Assembly: GCF_030125375.1 (NCBI RefSeq)
Contig: NZ_JASJUU010000007.1
Span: 311,416 to 375,415, forward strand
Direction: 5' to 3'
Source of the DNA: Pseudoalteromonas umbrosa
GTDB lineage: Bacteria > Pseudomonadota > Gammaproteobacteria > Enterobacterales > Alteromonadaceae
Length of the DNA stretch: 64,000 bases
Below are positions 52,245 through 61,475 of this stretch, in pieces (the first letter of the stretch is position 1; each line of letters begins with the position of its first letter). The notes under the pieces are model-generated. The model was not told the origin of the DNA. It saw nothing but the letters and a program-made list of their open reading frames with translations, and searched no databases. Made by a program: the position numbers and the translations under genes.

Positions 52245-54458
52245 TTAATGATGTGTTGGCTTACTCTTGTTCGGCTTACGTTTATTTTTACCAACTCTAG
52301 GTTTTGTATTCGCTTGATTAAACTGGCTAAACCCAGTGTGCTTTGTCAGAGCTTTATTACCACGCTTTTGCCCTGAGCCCGTTTGTCTACCTCGCGTGCT
52401 TTCATCAGGCACTAAGCATTCAGGTCCTCGACCGATTAAGTGTGCTTTACCCATGTTTTTCAGCGCTTCACGGATCTGTGGCCAGCCCGCAGGATCATGA
52501 TAACGCAGAATGGCTTTATGCAAACGACGCTGACGCGCACCTTTTGGTACCGCTACTTCCTCGTGATTGTTTTTGATGTTACGCAACGAATTCATTTCAG
52601 TGTGATAAATCGTGGTTGCATTGGCCATAGGCGATGGATAAAAATTTTGTACCTGATCTAACTTAAAGTCGTGTGCTTTCAACCAAAGTGCCATATTCAC
52701 CATGTCTTCATCCGTTGTACCTGGATGCGCAGAAATGAAATAAGGAATTAAATATTGCTTTTTGCCTGCCTCTTTTGAGTACTTATCAAATAACTCTTTA
52801 AACTTATCATAGGTGCCCATACCGGGCTTCATCATCTTCGATAGCGGGCCACTTTCAGTATGCTCAGGTGCAATTTTTAAGTAGCCGCCAACATGGTGGG
52901 ATACCAGCTCTTTGACATAACGCGGATCTTCAATCGCCAAGTCGTAGCGAACACCTGAAGCTATCAGGATCTTTTTAACCCCTTCAACATCTCGTGCTTT
53001 GCGATACAGTTCTATTGTCGGAGTATGATCTGTGTCCATGTGCTTACAAATATCAGGATACACACACGATAAACGACGACAGGTGCTTTCCGCTTTTTTA
53101 CTCTTACAACGCAGTTTATACATGTTTGCGGTCGGGCCGCCTAAGTCCGAAATCACCCCAGTAAAGCCCGGTACTTTATCTCTGATCTGTTCTATTTCTT
53201 CAATAATAGACTCTTCTGAACGACTTTGAATGATTCTACCTTCATGCTCAGTGATCGAGCAGAAACTGCAGCCCCCAAAACAGCCTCGCATAATATTGAC
53301 TGAGGTTTTGATCATGTCATAGGCTGGGATCTTGTCGTCGCCATAAGCTGGGTGCGGAATACGTTGATAAGGCAGCCCAAATACATGATCCATTTCTTCT
53401 GTTTCTAGTGGAAATGCAGGTGGGTTTACCCAGACTGAGCGATCTCCATGACGTTGGAATAAAGCCCTTGCACATCCTGGGTTTGTTTCTTGATGCAAGA
53501 TACGCGAAGCATGGGCATATAATGGCTTATTCACACTCACTTGCTCAAAAGCAGGCAGCTTCACATATACCTTTTCCCATGGCTTTAATCTTGGCGGCTG
53601 CACTGTGATTGGCTTTGCCGCTTCACTTTTCAAATCAATACCCGCTTTGGCAAATTCAGACTTGCTACACCCCATATCATCGGCACCATATGGGTTTGGA
53701 ATAGGGTCAATCTTCCCTACTTTATCAATGGCAGTTGAATCACTGCCTCGCCAACCTTCAATTGGCGTCTTACGAATGACCGCGGTGCCTCGTACATCTT
53801 GAATTGTGTCAATGGTCTCGCCGTTGGCAATGCGATGTGCTACTTCTACCAATGGGCGCTCAGCATTACCGTAAATCAAGATATCCGCTTTGGCATCAAA
53901 GATTACACTACGGCGCACTTTTTCTTGCCAGTAATCATAATGTGCAATGCGGCGTAAGCTAGCCTCAATACCACCAATCACAACAGGTACATCTTTATAT
54001 GCCTCACGGCAGCGTTGGCTATACACAACCACGGCTCTATCAGGACGCTTACCACCTATATTGCCAGGTGTATAAGCATCATCATGGCGGATCCGCTTCT
54101 CTGCAGTATAACGATTGATCATAGAGTCCATATTGCCAGCCGTTACACCAAAAAATAGGTTTGGCTTACCCAGTGACTCGAAGGCTGTTTTATCGGACCA
54201 ATCCGGCTGCGCAATAATACCTACTCTGAAGCCCTGCGCTTCAAGTACTCGACCTATCACCGCCATACCAAAGCTAGGGTGATCGACATATGCGTCCCCT
54301 GTAACAATGATGATGTCACAACTGTCCCACCCTAAAGCATCCATTTCAGCACGGCAAGTTGGTAAAAATGGGGCTGGGCCAAAGCATTCAGCCCAGTATT
54401 TAGGATATGAGAAAAGCGAACGCTCCGCTTTTAACCCGGAGACCTTTGATGTATTCAT
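52245..54458 (-). CDS. YgiQ family radical SAM protein
   Basis: Large radical SAM enzyme of unknown reaction, about 737 residues from the chosen start. The N-terminal domain contains YWAECFGPAPFLP and DIIIVTGDAYVDHPSFGMAVIGRVLEAQ, which is the YgiQ signature; the SAM-binding iron-sulfur cluster motif is RGCFGGCSFCSI. A basic tail rich in Lys, Asn and Arg closes the protein. ATG 54458 (MNTSKVSGLKAERSLFS) aligns with family starts; an upstream ATG at 54509 would add a 17-residue extension. Widespread but not characterised. Confidence 0.9.
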   Translation of the reverse strand: MNTSKVSGLKAERSLFSYPKYWAECFGPAPFLPTCRAEMDALGWDSCDIIIVTGDAYVDHPSFGMAVIGRVLEAQGFRVGIIAQPDWSDKTAFESLGKPNLFFGVTAGNMDSMINRYTAEKRIRHDDAYTPGNIGGKRPDRAVVVYSQRCREAYKDVPVVIGGIEASLRRIAHYDYWQEKVRRSVIFDAKADILIYGNAERPLVEVAHRIANGETIDTIQDVRGTAVIRKTPIEGWRGSDSTAIDKVGKIDPIPNPYGADDMGCSKSEFAKAGIDLKSEAAKPITVQPPRLKPWEKVYVKLPAFEQVSVNKPLYAHASRILHQETNPGCARALFQRHGDRSVWVNPPAFPLETEEMDHVFGLPYQRIPHPAYGDDKIPAYDMIKTSVNIMRGCFGGCSFCSITEHEGRIIQSRSEESIIEEIEQIRDKVPGFTGVISDLGGPTANMYKLRCKSKKAESTCRRLSCVYPDICKHMDTDHTPTIELYRKARDVEGVKKILIASGVRYDLAIEDPRYVKELVSHHVGGYLKIAPEHTESGPLSKMMKPGMGTYDKFKELFDKYSKEAGKKQYLIPYFISAHPGTTDEDMVNMALWLKAHDFKLDQVQNFYPSPMANATTIYHTEMNSLRNIKNNHEEVAVPKGARQRRLHKAILRYHDPAGWPQIREALKNMGKAHLIGRGPECLVPDESTRGRQTGSGQKRGNKALTKHTGFSQFNQANTKPRVGKNKRKPNKSKPTHH

Positions 54459-54691
54459 AAAGTGACGGCTCAAATAATTTGCAAGGTTACTATTATACCC
54501 CAGCGGCACGCTATACCGTACTATAGATGGTGAAAGTATGAGCTAAAAAACCTAAATCACTGTAATTATTAATCTAAAATAAATTAAAAACAGGAATAAA
54601 TTACGACTACAGGAAAATTATCGTCTTTATCGGTTAAACTGCGAGGTAATTATCTACACATTAGACATACGCAATATTTACTTGAAGTTAT

Positions 54692-56890
54692 TCATTTGTC
54701 ATGATCAGTGGCATTTAAAAACACTAACAACTCATCTTTAGGCATGGGCTTCGCCAATAAGAACCCCTGTACTTCATCACAGCCCAATTTTTTAAGTACA
54801 TCAGCTTGCTGTTGCGTTTCCACCCCTTCAGCGATGGTTTTCAAGCCCAAATGACGGCCTAACGATATCACCAGATCAGCAATAGCCCCGCTATCTGAAT
54901 CGGGAATATCTTTGACGAATGCGCGGTCAATTTTTAAACGTGCAAGAGGTAGTTGTTGTAGGTAACTTAGCGATGAAAATCCCGTACCAAAATCATCAAT
55001 TGCCACTTCAACACCAAAAGACTTTAATTCACCCAACGTCTCAATCACCGTTTTAACTTCATCCATTACCACGCTTTCTGTTACTTCTAATTCTATTTTT
55101 TCAGGGGAGACTTGGTAGTGAGTGATTGTACTTTTTACTTGCTCAGCGTAGTTATTCACTTTGAATTGCGGCACTGACACATTCACTGCTACGCTAATAT
55201 CAATGTCTTGGGCACTCAGCTGATGTTGTAACTTACATGCTTGCTCCAGAACCCACTGGCCAATATCTACAATGAGTCCCGAATCCTCTGCTAGTGGAAC
55301 AAAAATACCTGGAGAAATATAATCGCCGTTACCTGATGGCCAACGCAACAAAGCCTCACAGCCAATAACGTTATTGGTCTCTAAGCTAAATTGTGGTTGA
55401 TACCAAACTTCTAACTTGCTCATTTCAAAGTCTTGCCTAAGTTGGCGGATCAAACCAAGTCGCCATGCCATTTTTTCTTCTAAGTCTGGCGTATACCAAT
55501 CTAAAATCTTATTCGCTTGCTTTGCTTGATTCAGCGCGATGTAAGCTAACTTTAGCGTTTCTAGACCTAGGTGATGAAAGTCTGCTTGACGGCAAACACC
55601 AATATGAAAATGCATAGTTAATACATGTTCACCAACTTGATAAGGCACAGTAATGGTATCTACAAACCCCTGTTCATCAAACAACTGACTTGGTAGTAAT
55701 AAGCCAAATACATCGGCACCAATACGTGACAATAGCTGGCTTTGTGGAAACTCAAGACAAAGTCGCTCTTTCACCGCGAGTAAAAGTAAATTGCCCACTT
55801 CCTGACCCAAGCCATTGTTGATATCCGAAAACTGTGCAATATCAAGCAGCACAAAAACTAAATCATCACTGCCGGGTTGATAAAACTGTGCGATGAGATC
55901 AACAAAATTAGCCCTGTTGGGTAACCGTGTAAGCGCATCTTTATATGCTACATCTCGCAACTCATTGATCAACTTTATGTTGTCAACGCCCACACCCACA
56001 TTGGTCAAAAATATCTCAGCAAATTGCAATTGAGAAGCTGATGGAGGCTGCTCAACCTCCACAAAAATTGCAGCTTTTCGGCTTTTTCCCTCCAATAAGA
56101 AGGTAATATCATGGTCGGTGTGTTGGTGAACTTCGCGGTCAAAGCAGTTTTGCACTTGCATAATCACTCTGCCGTTATCTAACTGCTCCAATCCTTGCCC
56201 GATAAATTCTTCGTAGTGCTCTGTACCGCCAAATATAATCACGCGAGAACCATTAGTGACACCCGCTACCAACCCACTATCAAGGGCACCGATTATCTTG
56301 GCAAGCTGCTGCACCACAGCTTTACCGAATGAAACCATGTCTGTGTGACCCAAAATAGCCTGTGAAGCGTCTAGTATATTTGCCAAAGCCACACTTTGCT
56401 GCTCTAGTTCACAAATCTGTTGATAAGATCGAATTGCGGTCATCAATGATGTCACCAACTTACCGCGGGTAAGTTCAGTCTTCATTTTATAGTCATTGAT
56501 GTCATATTCTCGGATCACTTTCTCTTCTGGCGCATATCCAGGTTGACCAGTGCGTAATATGATCCGCACCGCATGATTACCTATCTCCTCGCGGACTTGC
56601 TTAACCACGTTTAACCCAGCGTCATCGCTCTCCATCACAACATCAAGCAGTAAAACACATACCTCAGGTAGATTCTTTAAAGAAGCGACAGCTTCCTTTC
56701 CTGAATAGGCATGATGAAAACGTAGCGTTTTACCCCAAAACTCTACCCCAGATAAAGCAAGCTTTGTCACAGAGTGTATTTCAGGATCATCGTCCACAAC
56801 CAGAACGTCCCAAAAGCCCGTATCACCTTCTTGGGTATCATGGGAAACTTCTTGATCTGCAAATAGAAAATCTTCTTGCTCAGACGCCAT
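54692..56890 (-). CDS. REC-DUF3369-GGDEF-EAL signalling protein
   Basis: Cytoplasmic c-di-GMP protein of about 732 residues. A receiver domain (about 25-150, VVDDDPEIH and LLLDVVMESDDAG) is followed by DUF3369 (about 165-305), GGDEF (about 320-460) and EAL (about 480-725). The GGDEF signature is degraded to RIGADVFGLL, so synthesis is unlikely. The EAL domain is intact: EALLRW, NVSVPQF, ELEVTESVVMD, IDDFGTGFSSL, KIDRAF, AEGVET; phosphodiesterase activity is expected. The start is ATG 56890 (MASEQEDFL) with AAGG six bases away; codons before it lack support. No kinase is adjacent. Confidence 0.9.
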   Translation of the reverse strand: MASEQEDFLFADQEVSHDTQEGDTGFWDVLVVDDDPEIHSVTKLALSGVEFWGKTLRFHHAYSGKEAVASLKNLPEVCVLLLDVVMESDDAGLNVVKQVREEIGNHAVRIILRTGQPGYAPEEKVIREYDINDYKMKTELTRGKLVTSLMTAIRSYQQICELEQQSVALANILDASQAILGHTDMVSFGKAVVQQLAKIIGALDSGLVAGVTNGSRVIIFGGTEHYEEFIGQGLEQLDNGRVIMQVQNCFDREVHQHTDHDITFLLEGKSRKAAIFVEVEQPPSASQLQFAEIFLTNVGVGVDNIKLINELRDVAYKDALTRLPNRANFVDLIAQFYQPGSDDLVFVLLDIAQFSDINNGLGQEVGNLLLLAVKERLCLEFPQSQLLSRIGADVFGLLLPSQLFDEQGFVDTITVPYQVGEHVLTMHFHIGVCRQADFHHLGLETLKLAYIALNQAKQANKILDWYTPDLEEKMAWRLGLIRQLRQDFEMSKLEVWYQPQFSLETNNVIGCEALLRWPSGNGDYISPGIFVPLAEDSGLIVDIGQWVLEQACKLQHQLSAQDIDISVAVNVSVPQFKVNNYAEQVKSTITHYQVSPEKIELEVTESVVMDEVKTVIETLGELKSFGVEVAIDDFGTGFSSLSYLQQLPLARLKIDRAFVKDIPDSDSGAIADLVISLGRHLGLKTIAEGVETQQQADVLKKLGCDEVQGFLLAKPMPKDELLVFLNATDHDK

Positions 56891-57072
56891 CATCCACCTT
56901 ATGCTTAACCACATCAATTCTGCAAGAGCAGCTTTCTCTATATTTCATCTTATAAAATATGATAGGTTTTTACTATCGAGTTCTACATTCGTTAACACCC
57001 AAGTAATATTATAGACGATGTTCAAATACTTGCGCTCAGTTAAGGCGTAAATAAAACGTCGAGGGAGATCAA

Positions 57073-57612
57073 GTGCAACTAATTCAAACAGTCTTAAAAG
57101 TAATTATTTTTGGTGTACTGATCATCCTCATCATTGTAAATATGCTGCCCACAACATACCAAATCAACATTACAGCACCTATTTCTAAAGATCACCCTCA
57201 TGCCTTAAAGTTCATTCTTTCAACGAAAAACTGGGTACAGGCAATAAATGTATTAGAATCGAGTAAGATACAATTACTGTCGATGCAAAATGAAGAGAAA
57301 GTAGGTGGGTTTGTCGCTTTTAATCACTCTCGCGGCAGAGTTGACGCAACATTAGTCGAAAAAAAACCTCATGAATTACAATATCACTTAAGGTTCCATG
57401 AGGAGCACCAAGCTAGGATGCGTATATTTTTTCAGCCTAAAACTCAGCAAATCACGGTATTAATCCATGGAGAAGTACTTTCTCCAATTATTGGCAGCTT
57501 AAATGCATTTCTTACCAAATATTATTTAGAAAAAATTGTACAAACGGCCGTCAATGAAATGAACTCTCAACTCCAATTACAAGTAATGGGGCAAGAAACT
57601 AATGACAATTAA
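57073..57612 (+). CDS. Membrane-anchored protein of unknown function, upstream of the TIGR03899 gene
   Basis: 179 residues with an N-terminal membrane helix (about 8-24, VIIFGVLIILIIVNML) and a mostly beta C-terminal part (NHSRGRVDATLVEKKP, IFFQPKTQQITVLIHGEV) whose pattern recalls the SRPBCC/polyketide-cyclase fold; that is a guess. It starts with GTG at 57073, supported by GGGAG six bases upstream. Its end overlaps the next gene by 11 bases, so the two are translationally coupled and probably act together. Confidence 0.78.
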   Translation: MQLIQTVLKVIIFGVLIILIIVNMLPTTYQINITAPISKDHPHALKFILSTKNWVQAINVLESSKIQLLSMQNEEKVGGFVAFNHSRGRVDATLVEKKPHELQYHLRFHEEHQARMRIFFQPKTQQITVLIHGEVLSPIIGSLNAFLTKYYLEKIVQTAVNEMNSQLQLQVMGQETNDN

Positions 57613-58471
57613 AAGTGCCCAAGCCCGCTCAAGCTTAGCTTTACTTATCGAAGAAAAGCTTGGCTATGCTATGGTCAAACACGCAAAACCTGCAGCAACA
57701 AATGGACGCTTTACTTCTAGCTCTGCACAACAAAATAGCTTTTTTATCAAAAGTGAGCATGGCACACTAAAAAGAGCTTTAAAGAGGCAGCAACTTCAAA
57801 AAATACAACGTCAACAAAATATTGAAGCTGTCATGGGCATGTCCTTATCTCTTTGCCCGGATGTGACTAGCCGCGGTAGACCTGATCCAGATTGGCTAGA
57901 ACACTTCATCTCCTTAGCAGAAGATATCGCCAATCAAACGATGCAAAAGTTATGGGCGAAAATACTTGTCGGGGAGTCTATTGCTCCAGGAACATTTTCG
58001 ATTAAAAGCCTGCAAACACTAAAGTTAATGACGCAAAGAGAGGCCGAAGCGTTACAAAAATGTGCCTCATTGTGTGGCTATCTAGAAAAAGAAGATAGCT
58101 ACTTAATAATTCTAGGGTACTACAAAAAACCTTCACTGTTAGACTTATTGAGAAAAGGCAGCACCGAAACAATCAACCTAGCGCAAGCAGGCCTCAGTTT
58201 TCCGCATATCCTCACGTTAATGGATATTAATCTGATGTACCGCCAAGAAATTGAATCTGCGAGCTTGCAAAAAGGCCAGTCTCTAACATTGGTTTACCAG
58301 AATCAAAAAGTGAACTTTGAAGCTAAAAGTAATGAACTGGTATTGAGTTATTACAAGCTGACACAAACGGGTGATGAGCTAAAAAAATTAATCAATACAC
58401 CCGTCAATAAAACGTATCGACAACTGCTCAATAAAACTCTAGAAGAAGAGTTTTCACTTACCTTTGAGTAG
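57602..58471 (+). CDS. TIGR03899 family protein
   Basis: Conserved protein of unknown function, 289 residues, no signal peptide. The segment PDPDWLEHFISLAEDIANQTMQKLWAKILVGE (about 98-129) is the core of the TIGR03899/DUF2806 family, followed by SIKSLQTLKLMTQREAEAL. The N-terminal 60 residues contain a basic stretch (LKRALKRQQLQKIQRQQ). It overlaps the preceding gene and is followed by a hairpin that serves the convergent gene. Confidence 0.85.
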   Translation: MTIKSAQARSSLALLIEEKLGYAMVKHAKPAATNGRFTSSSAQQNSFFIKSEHGTLKRALKRQQLQKIQRQQNIEAVMGMSLSLCPDVTSRGRPDPDWLEHFISLAEDIANQTMQKLWAKILVGESIAPGTFSIKSLQTLKLMTQREAEALQKCASLCGYLEKEDSYLIILGYYKKPSLLDLLRKGSTETINLAQAGLSFPHILTLMDINLMYRQEIESASLQKGQSLTLVYQNQKVNFEAKSNELVLSYYKLTQTGDELKKLINTPVNKTYRQLLNKTLEEEFSLTFE

Positions 58472-58473
58472 AG

Positions 58474-58516
58474 CAAAAAAATAGCCCTCAAACGAATTTC
58501 GTCGCTTTAGGGCTAT
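58474..58516 (-). terminator. Terminator of the outer-membrane barrel gene
   Basis: ATAGCCCT / AGGGCTAT arms with a partly paired interior, followed by seven T on the minus strand; 34 bases after the stop at 58550. Confidence 0.85.
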
Positions 58517-58549
58517 CCAAACTAGTGCATACTTATCAAGGTAAGTGAA

Positions 58550-59311
58550 TTAGAAGTGTACTTGCAATCCGGCAAATGGACCTGATGCATCAATGTCAGA
58601 ATCAAAGTCATCAATATCGTCTAACTCAAGCACTAAAGAGCGGTAACCAGCTCTTACAGCAACATCTACAGCTAAGTTATCGATAAACTCCCAAGCTACA
58701 CCTATTTGATAATCTTGAACTTTACTATCGTCAATAGCGAGAAGACTACCTTCCGCAAACACACTCAACCCAGTTAGCGGTAATCCTACTTCTGCTCGTA
58801 AATAACCTAAAGGTACAAAACCTGAGAAATCGACTGTTTCAGTTACTTGAGAGCCGTTAACATCACCAGTAACAACTACATCTGCATCGAATTGCTTAGC
58901 GTTTATACCAAAGTCAAAAGAAACGAGATCGTTATCAAACAATTCGTAATAGAAAATATAATCAATATGATTTAAATCGGCGACAGTATTAGCTTGTGTA
59001 CCAACGGTGAAGTTACTATCACCAAACTCAAACGTGTCCGTTAATGTTGTACTGCCCACTAGCTCAAGCTCAGTGTATTTCAGTTTTACATTAGGTACGA
59101 GCGGAACAGGATGTTCAAGGGCTGCGTAAAAGCTTGAAAAGGTCTCATCTTCAAAATCAAATGATTGAAGGTTACCTTTTTCTGCAAAGCTACCTTCAGG
59201 ATCATTTTGCCACCCTTCGGCTCCTAAGTATAAACCTAATAAAGTATCAGCATGTGCTGCAGGTGTAAGGCAAGCCAGAGACAACGCTGCCGCTAAACAA
59301 TACTTTTTCAT
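58550..59311 (-). CDS. TIGR04219 family outer-membrane beta-barrel protein
   Basis: 253-residue exported protein. The signal peptide (1-21, ending AAHAD) precedes LLGLYLGAEGWQNDPEGSFAE, the TIGR04219 opening, and alternating hydrophobic strands to a final GPFAGLQVHF with a terminal aromatic residue, as outer-membrane proteins need for assembly. Function unknown; expected in the outer membrane. Acidic DDFDSDIDASG near the end may be a loop that binds cations. It follows the DUF2333 gene by four bases. Confidence 0.9.
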   Translation of the reverse strand: MKKYCLAAALSLACLTPAAHADTLLGLYLGAEGWQNDPEGSFAEKGNLQSFDFEDETFSSFYAALEHPVPLVPNVKLKYTELELVGSTTLTDTFEFGDSNFTVGTQANTVADLNHIDYIFYYELFDNDLVSFDFGINAKQFDADVVVTGDVNGSQVTETVDFSGFVPLGYLRAEVGLPLTGLSVFAEGSLLAIDDSKVQDYQIGVAWEFIDNLAVDVAVRAGYRSLVLELDDIDDFDSDIDASGPFAGLQVHF

Positions 59312-59315
59312 TTTT

Positions 59316-60302
59316 TTATCCTTGCGCTAAAAGTTCACTGAGTTCTATTAGAGCTGCATTTGCTCTAGATATATAATTCGCCATCACTAATGAGTGATTA
59401 GCTACAAAACCAAAGCCACTGCCATTCAAAATTACCGGGCTCCATACAGTTTCCTGTGTGGCTTCTAACTCCCTAATAATTTGCTGTAAGCTCACTTTGG
59501 CATTTTTCTTTTCCAACACATCGGAAAAATCATGTTCTACAGCCTTCAAAAAGTGCAATAGTGCCCATGTTGCACCTCGAGACTCATAAAAAACATCATC
59601 AATTTTCCACCATGATGTCTTGACTACTGACTGCTGCTTACCCGCAGTCGCCTGAGCTGCATTTGCATCCCCTGCTAGGTCAGTATTTATTCGTTCTTGC
59701 CCAACACTGGCACTAAGTCTTTGACTCAGGCTACCCATGCGCTTTTCCGCTTCTTTTAACCAACCTCTCAAGTTATCTGCACGTGCATAAAACTGGCTAT
59801 CAACTTGAGTTTGATTCGCTATCTGCGCTTGATACTCTTGTAAAAAATTAATTCCCGCTTGATACTCGCTTTCCGCGCTCGGTAATATCCAAGCTGTTGA
59901 GCTTATATTAAATTTAGGTTGCGCTTTCTTTAAACTTGGATGTTCAGTAGACTGTGATTGTGAACGGCTGAAGTCTTTGCGCATCGACAACGCTAAGTCT
60001 CTCGACATTTCAAGCACACCAAACTCCCAGGCTGGCATGTTATCCATTAAAACACTAGGAGGAAGCACATCATTTGACAAGTAACCTCCGGGCTTATCTA
60101 ATAATGTTTGCATTACCTCAACTAACGTATTTGCTGTAACGTACCCTGTTACTAAAGTTGTTTTTTGCTCGTCAGCACGCAATTTTGCACGTTCTACCAC
60201 ATCAAACTGTTCAGGCTCAAAACTCCAATACACCGCCAATATATAACCTAAAACGACGATACCAGCCAGTGCGGCAAATACCTTGCCTTTATGTTCTTTC
60301 AT
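59316..60302 (-). CDS. DUF2333 family protein
   Basis: 328-residue protein with one N-terminal membrane anchor (about 8-26, VFAALAGIVVLGYILAVYW) and a mostly helical exported part. YVTANTLVEVMQTLLDKPGGYLSND and NMPAWEFGVLEMSRDLA are DUF2333 signatures. Function unknown. It sits between the copper chaperone and the barrel gene, eight and four bases apart, so all three form an operon. Confidence 0.92.
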   Translation of the reverse strand: MKEHKGKVFAALAGIVVLGYILAVYWSFEPEQFDVVERAKLRADEQKTTLVTGYVTANTLVEVMQTLLDKPGGYLSNDVLPPSVLMDNMPAWEFGVLEMSRDLALSMRKDFSRSQSQSTEHPSLKKAQPKFNISSTAWILPSAESEYQAGINFLQEYQAQIANQTQVDSQFYARADNLRGWLKEAEKRMGSLSQRLSASVGQERINTDLAGDANAAQATAGKQQSVVKTSWWKIDDVFYESRGATWALLHFLKAVEHDFSDVLEKKNAKVSLQQIIRELEATQETVWSPVILNGSGFGFVANHSLVMANYISRANAALIELSELLAQG

Positions 60303-60310
60303 CCTAGCTC

Positions 60311-60826
60311 CTAATGATGATGATGGTGTGACTCATTGGAAAATTCATCTTTTAAAGAAACAACTTTGATAGTACTTTCAACTTTTTCACCACCAGAAAA
60401 ATATAGTGTGAGTTTGCGGGTTTCGCCTACTTTTAACTTAATTTTTGGATCAAAACCCATTAGGTGATAACCGCCTGGTTTAAATTCAACATGCCCTTTA
60501 GCTGAGACAATAAGCGCTTTTACAGGCTGCATTTTCATTATGCCGTTACTGTGAATATGCTCATGAATTTCAACACGACCTAGCCCTTCAATTTTAGCGC
60601 TTACAATAGTAATAGGCTTGTCTGTATTGTTGTGCAGCGTCATATAACCAGCCGTAGACTTCGCAGCCGGCAGAAAAGCACGAATCTTAGCTTTGTTAAC
60701 CTGAAGACCCACTGAATCTTGAACCACTTGATGTTGATGATGGTCATGACCATCATGTTGATGATTATGAGCAGCTCCGAAAAAAGACAAAGACAACAGA
60801 GATACAAATGCAAACGCTTTACGCAT
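60311..60826 (-). CDS. PCu(A)C family periplasmic copper chaperone, His-rich at both ends
   Basis: 171-residue exported chaperone that carries Cu(I) in the periplasm. A signal peptide (1-19) leads directly into a histidine-rich stretch (HNHQHDGHDHHQHQ), and the C-terminus ends in five histidines (ESHHHHH). The core carries the metal site as IHEHIHSNGIMKMQP and GGYHLMGF, matching the family's H, M, H, M spacing. Histidine tails at both ends are unusual and suggest extra copper or zinc binding. The gene opens the operon with DUF2333 and the barrel protein. Confidence 0.9.
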   Translation of the reverse strand: MRKAFAFVSLLSLSFFGAAHNHQHDGHDHHQHQVVQDSVGLQVNKAKIRAFLPAAKSTAGYMTLHNNTDKPITIVSAKIEGLGRVEIHEHIHSNGIMKMQPVKALIVSAKGHVEFKPGGYHLMGFDPKIKLKVGETRKLTLYFSGGEKVESTIKVVSLKDEFSNESHHHHH

Positions 60827-60933
60827 GGCTGGATTCCTTTAATTCTGATTTAAACAGTATTAGATACGATGATTATACCGTTCTTGAGCACTGAATTCAC
60901 AGCAAATTATATGGCCACCAGCTTTAAATAACA

Positions 60934-61257
60934 TCAATATTCAGGGGCTTTTTCAAATACTAACCAAGCAAGTACCAATATCATAAATAAAGGAATTGCT
61001 ATCATGACGGAGTTAAATAAAAATGCCAATACTAGCCCAATGAGCATAACTAACCCGACTCCCAGTATTCCGACACTGAGTAACGCCACAATCGCAATTC
61101 CACAAACCATCAGTAACAGAAAGCCAAAAAACTCTAAACCAACCCAACCTAACTCTTGAAACAAATCTGATAAGCCCAGTGCAGTATATGGAATGGATAA
61201 CCATGAAAATAGCAGTGCCCCCAGTAATGCACATAATATTAACGCCACTGTTTTCAT
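60934..61257 (-). CDS. Small multi-spanning membrane protein in the psp operon
   Basis: 107 residues with about three or four hydrophobic helices and almost no loops; a family cannot be named. It follows pspC by nine bases in the minus-strand run pspA, pspC, this gene, so it is probably part of the envelope-stress response. The tail ends WLVFEKAPEY. Confidence 0.72.
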   Translation of the reverse strand: MKTVALILCALLGALLFSWLSIPYTALGLSDLFQELGWVGLEFFGFLLLMVCGIAIVALLSVGILGVGLVMLIGLVLAFLFNSVMIAIPLFMILVLAWLVFEKAPEY

Positions 61258-61265
61258 AACGCCTC

Positions 61266-61466
61266 CTATTTCTTATCTGATAAACAAAGCCACCCAATGA
61301 AGTAACCAATAATGCAAGGCCAAGTAAATTTTAATGCCATTAATACCAACAGCAAGCGAACTAACCAAACAGGTAAGTCGATGCGTTTTGCAACTTCACT
61401 GCAAACACCCGCAATTTTCTTTCTACCTCGAGGGTTCAAGGTACTCTCATATTTTCGTGAATGCAT
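61266..61466 (-). CDS. pspC: PspC domain protein
   Basis: 66-residue inner-membrane protein with a single PspC domain: NPRGRKKIAGVCSEVAKRIDLP followed by hydrophobic segments (LVRLLLVLMALKF, IIGYFIGWLCL). In the phage-shock-protein system PspC senses membrane stress. It is shorter than E. coli PspC (119) and lacks the C-terminal leucine-zipper region. It comes nine bases after pspA. Confidence 0.9.
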   Translation of the reverse strand: MHSRKYESTLNPRGRKKIAGVCSEVAKRIDLPVWLVRLLLVLMALKFTWPCIIGYFIGWLCLSDKK

Positions 61467-61475
61467 AGCTTTCTC

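Noticed and set aside
61013..61309. 98-codon frame overlapping the small membrane protein gene and pspC
   Set aside because: Runs out of phase across two better-supported genes.
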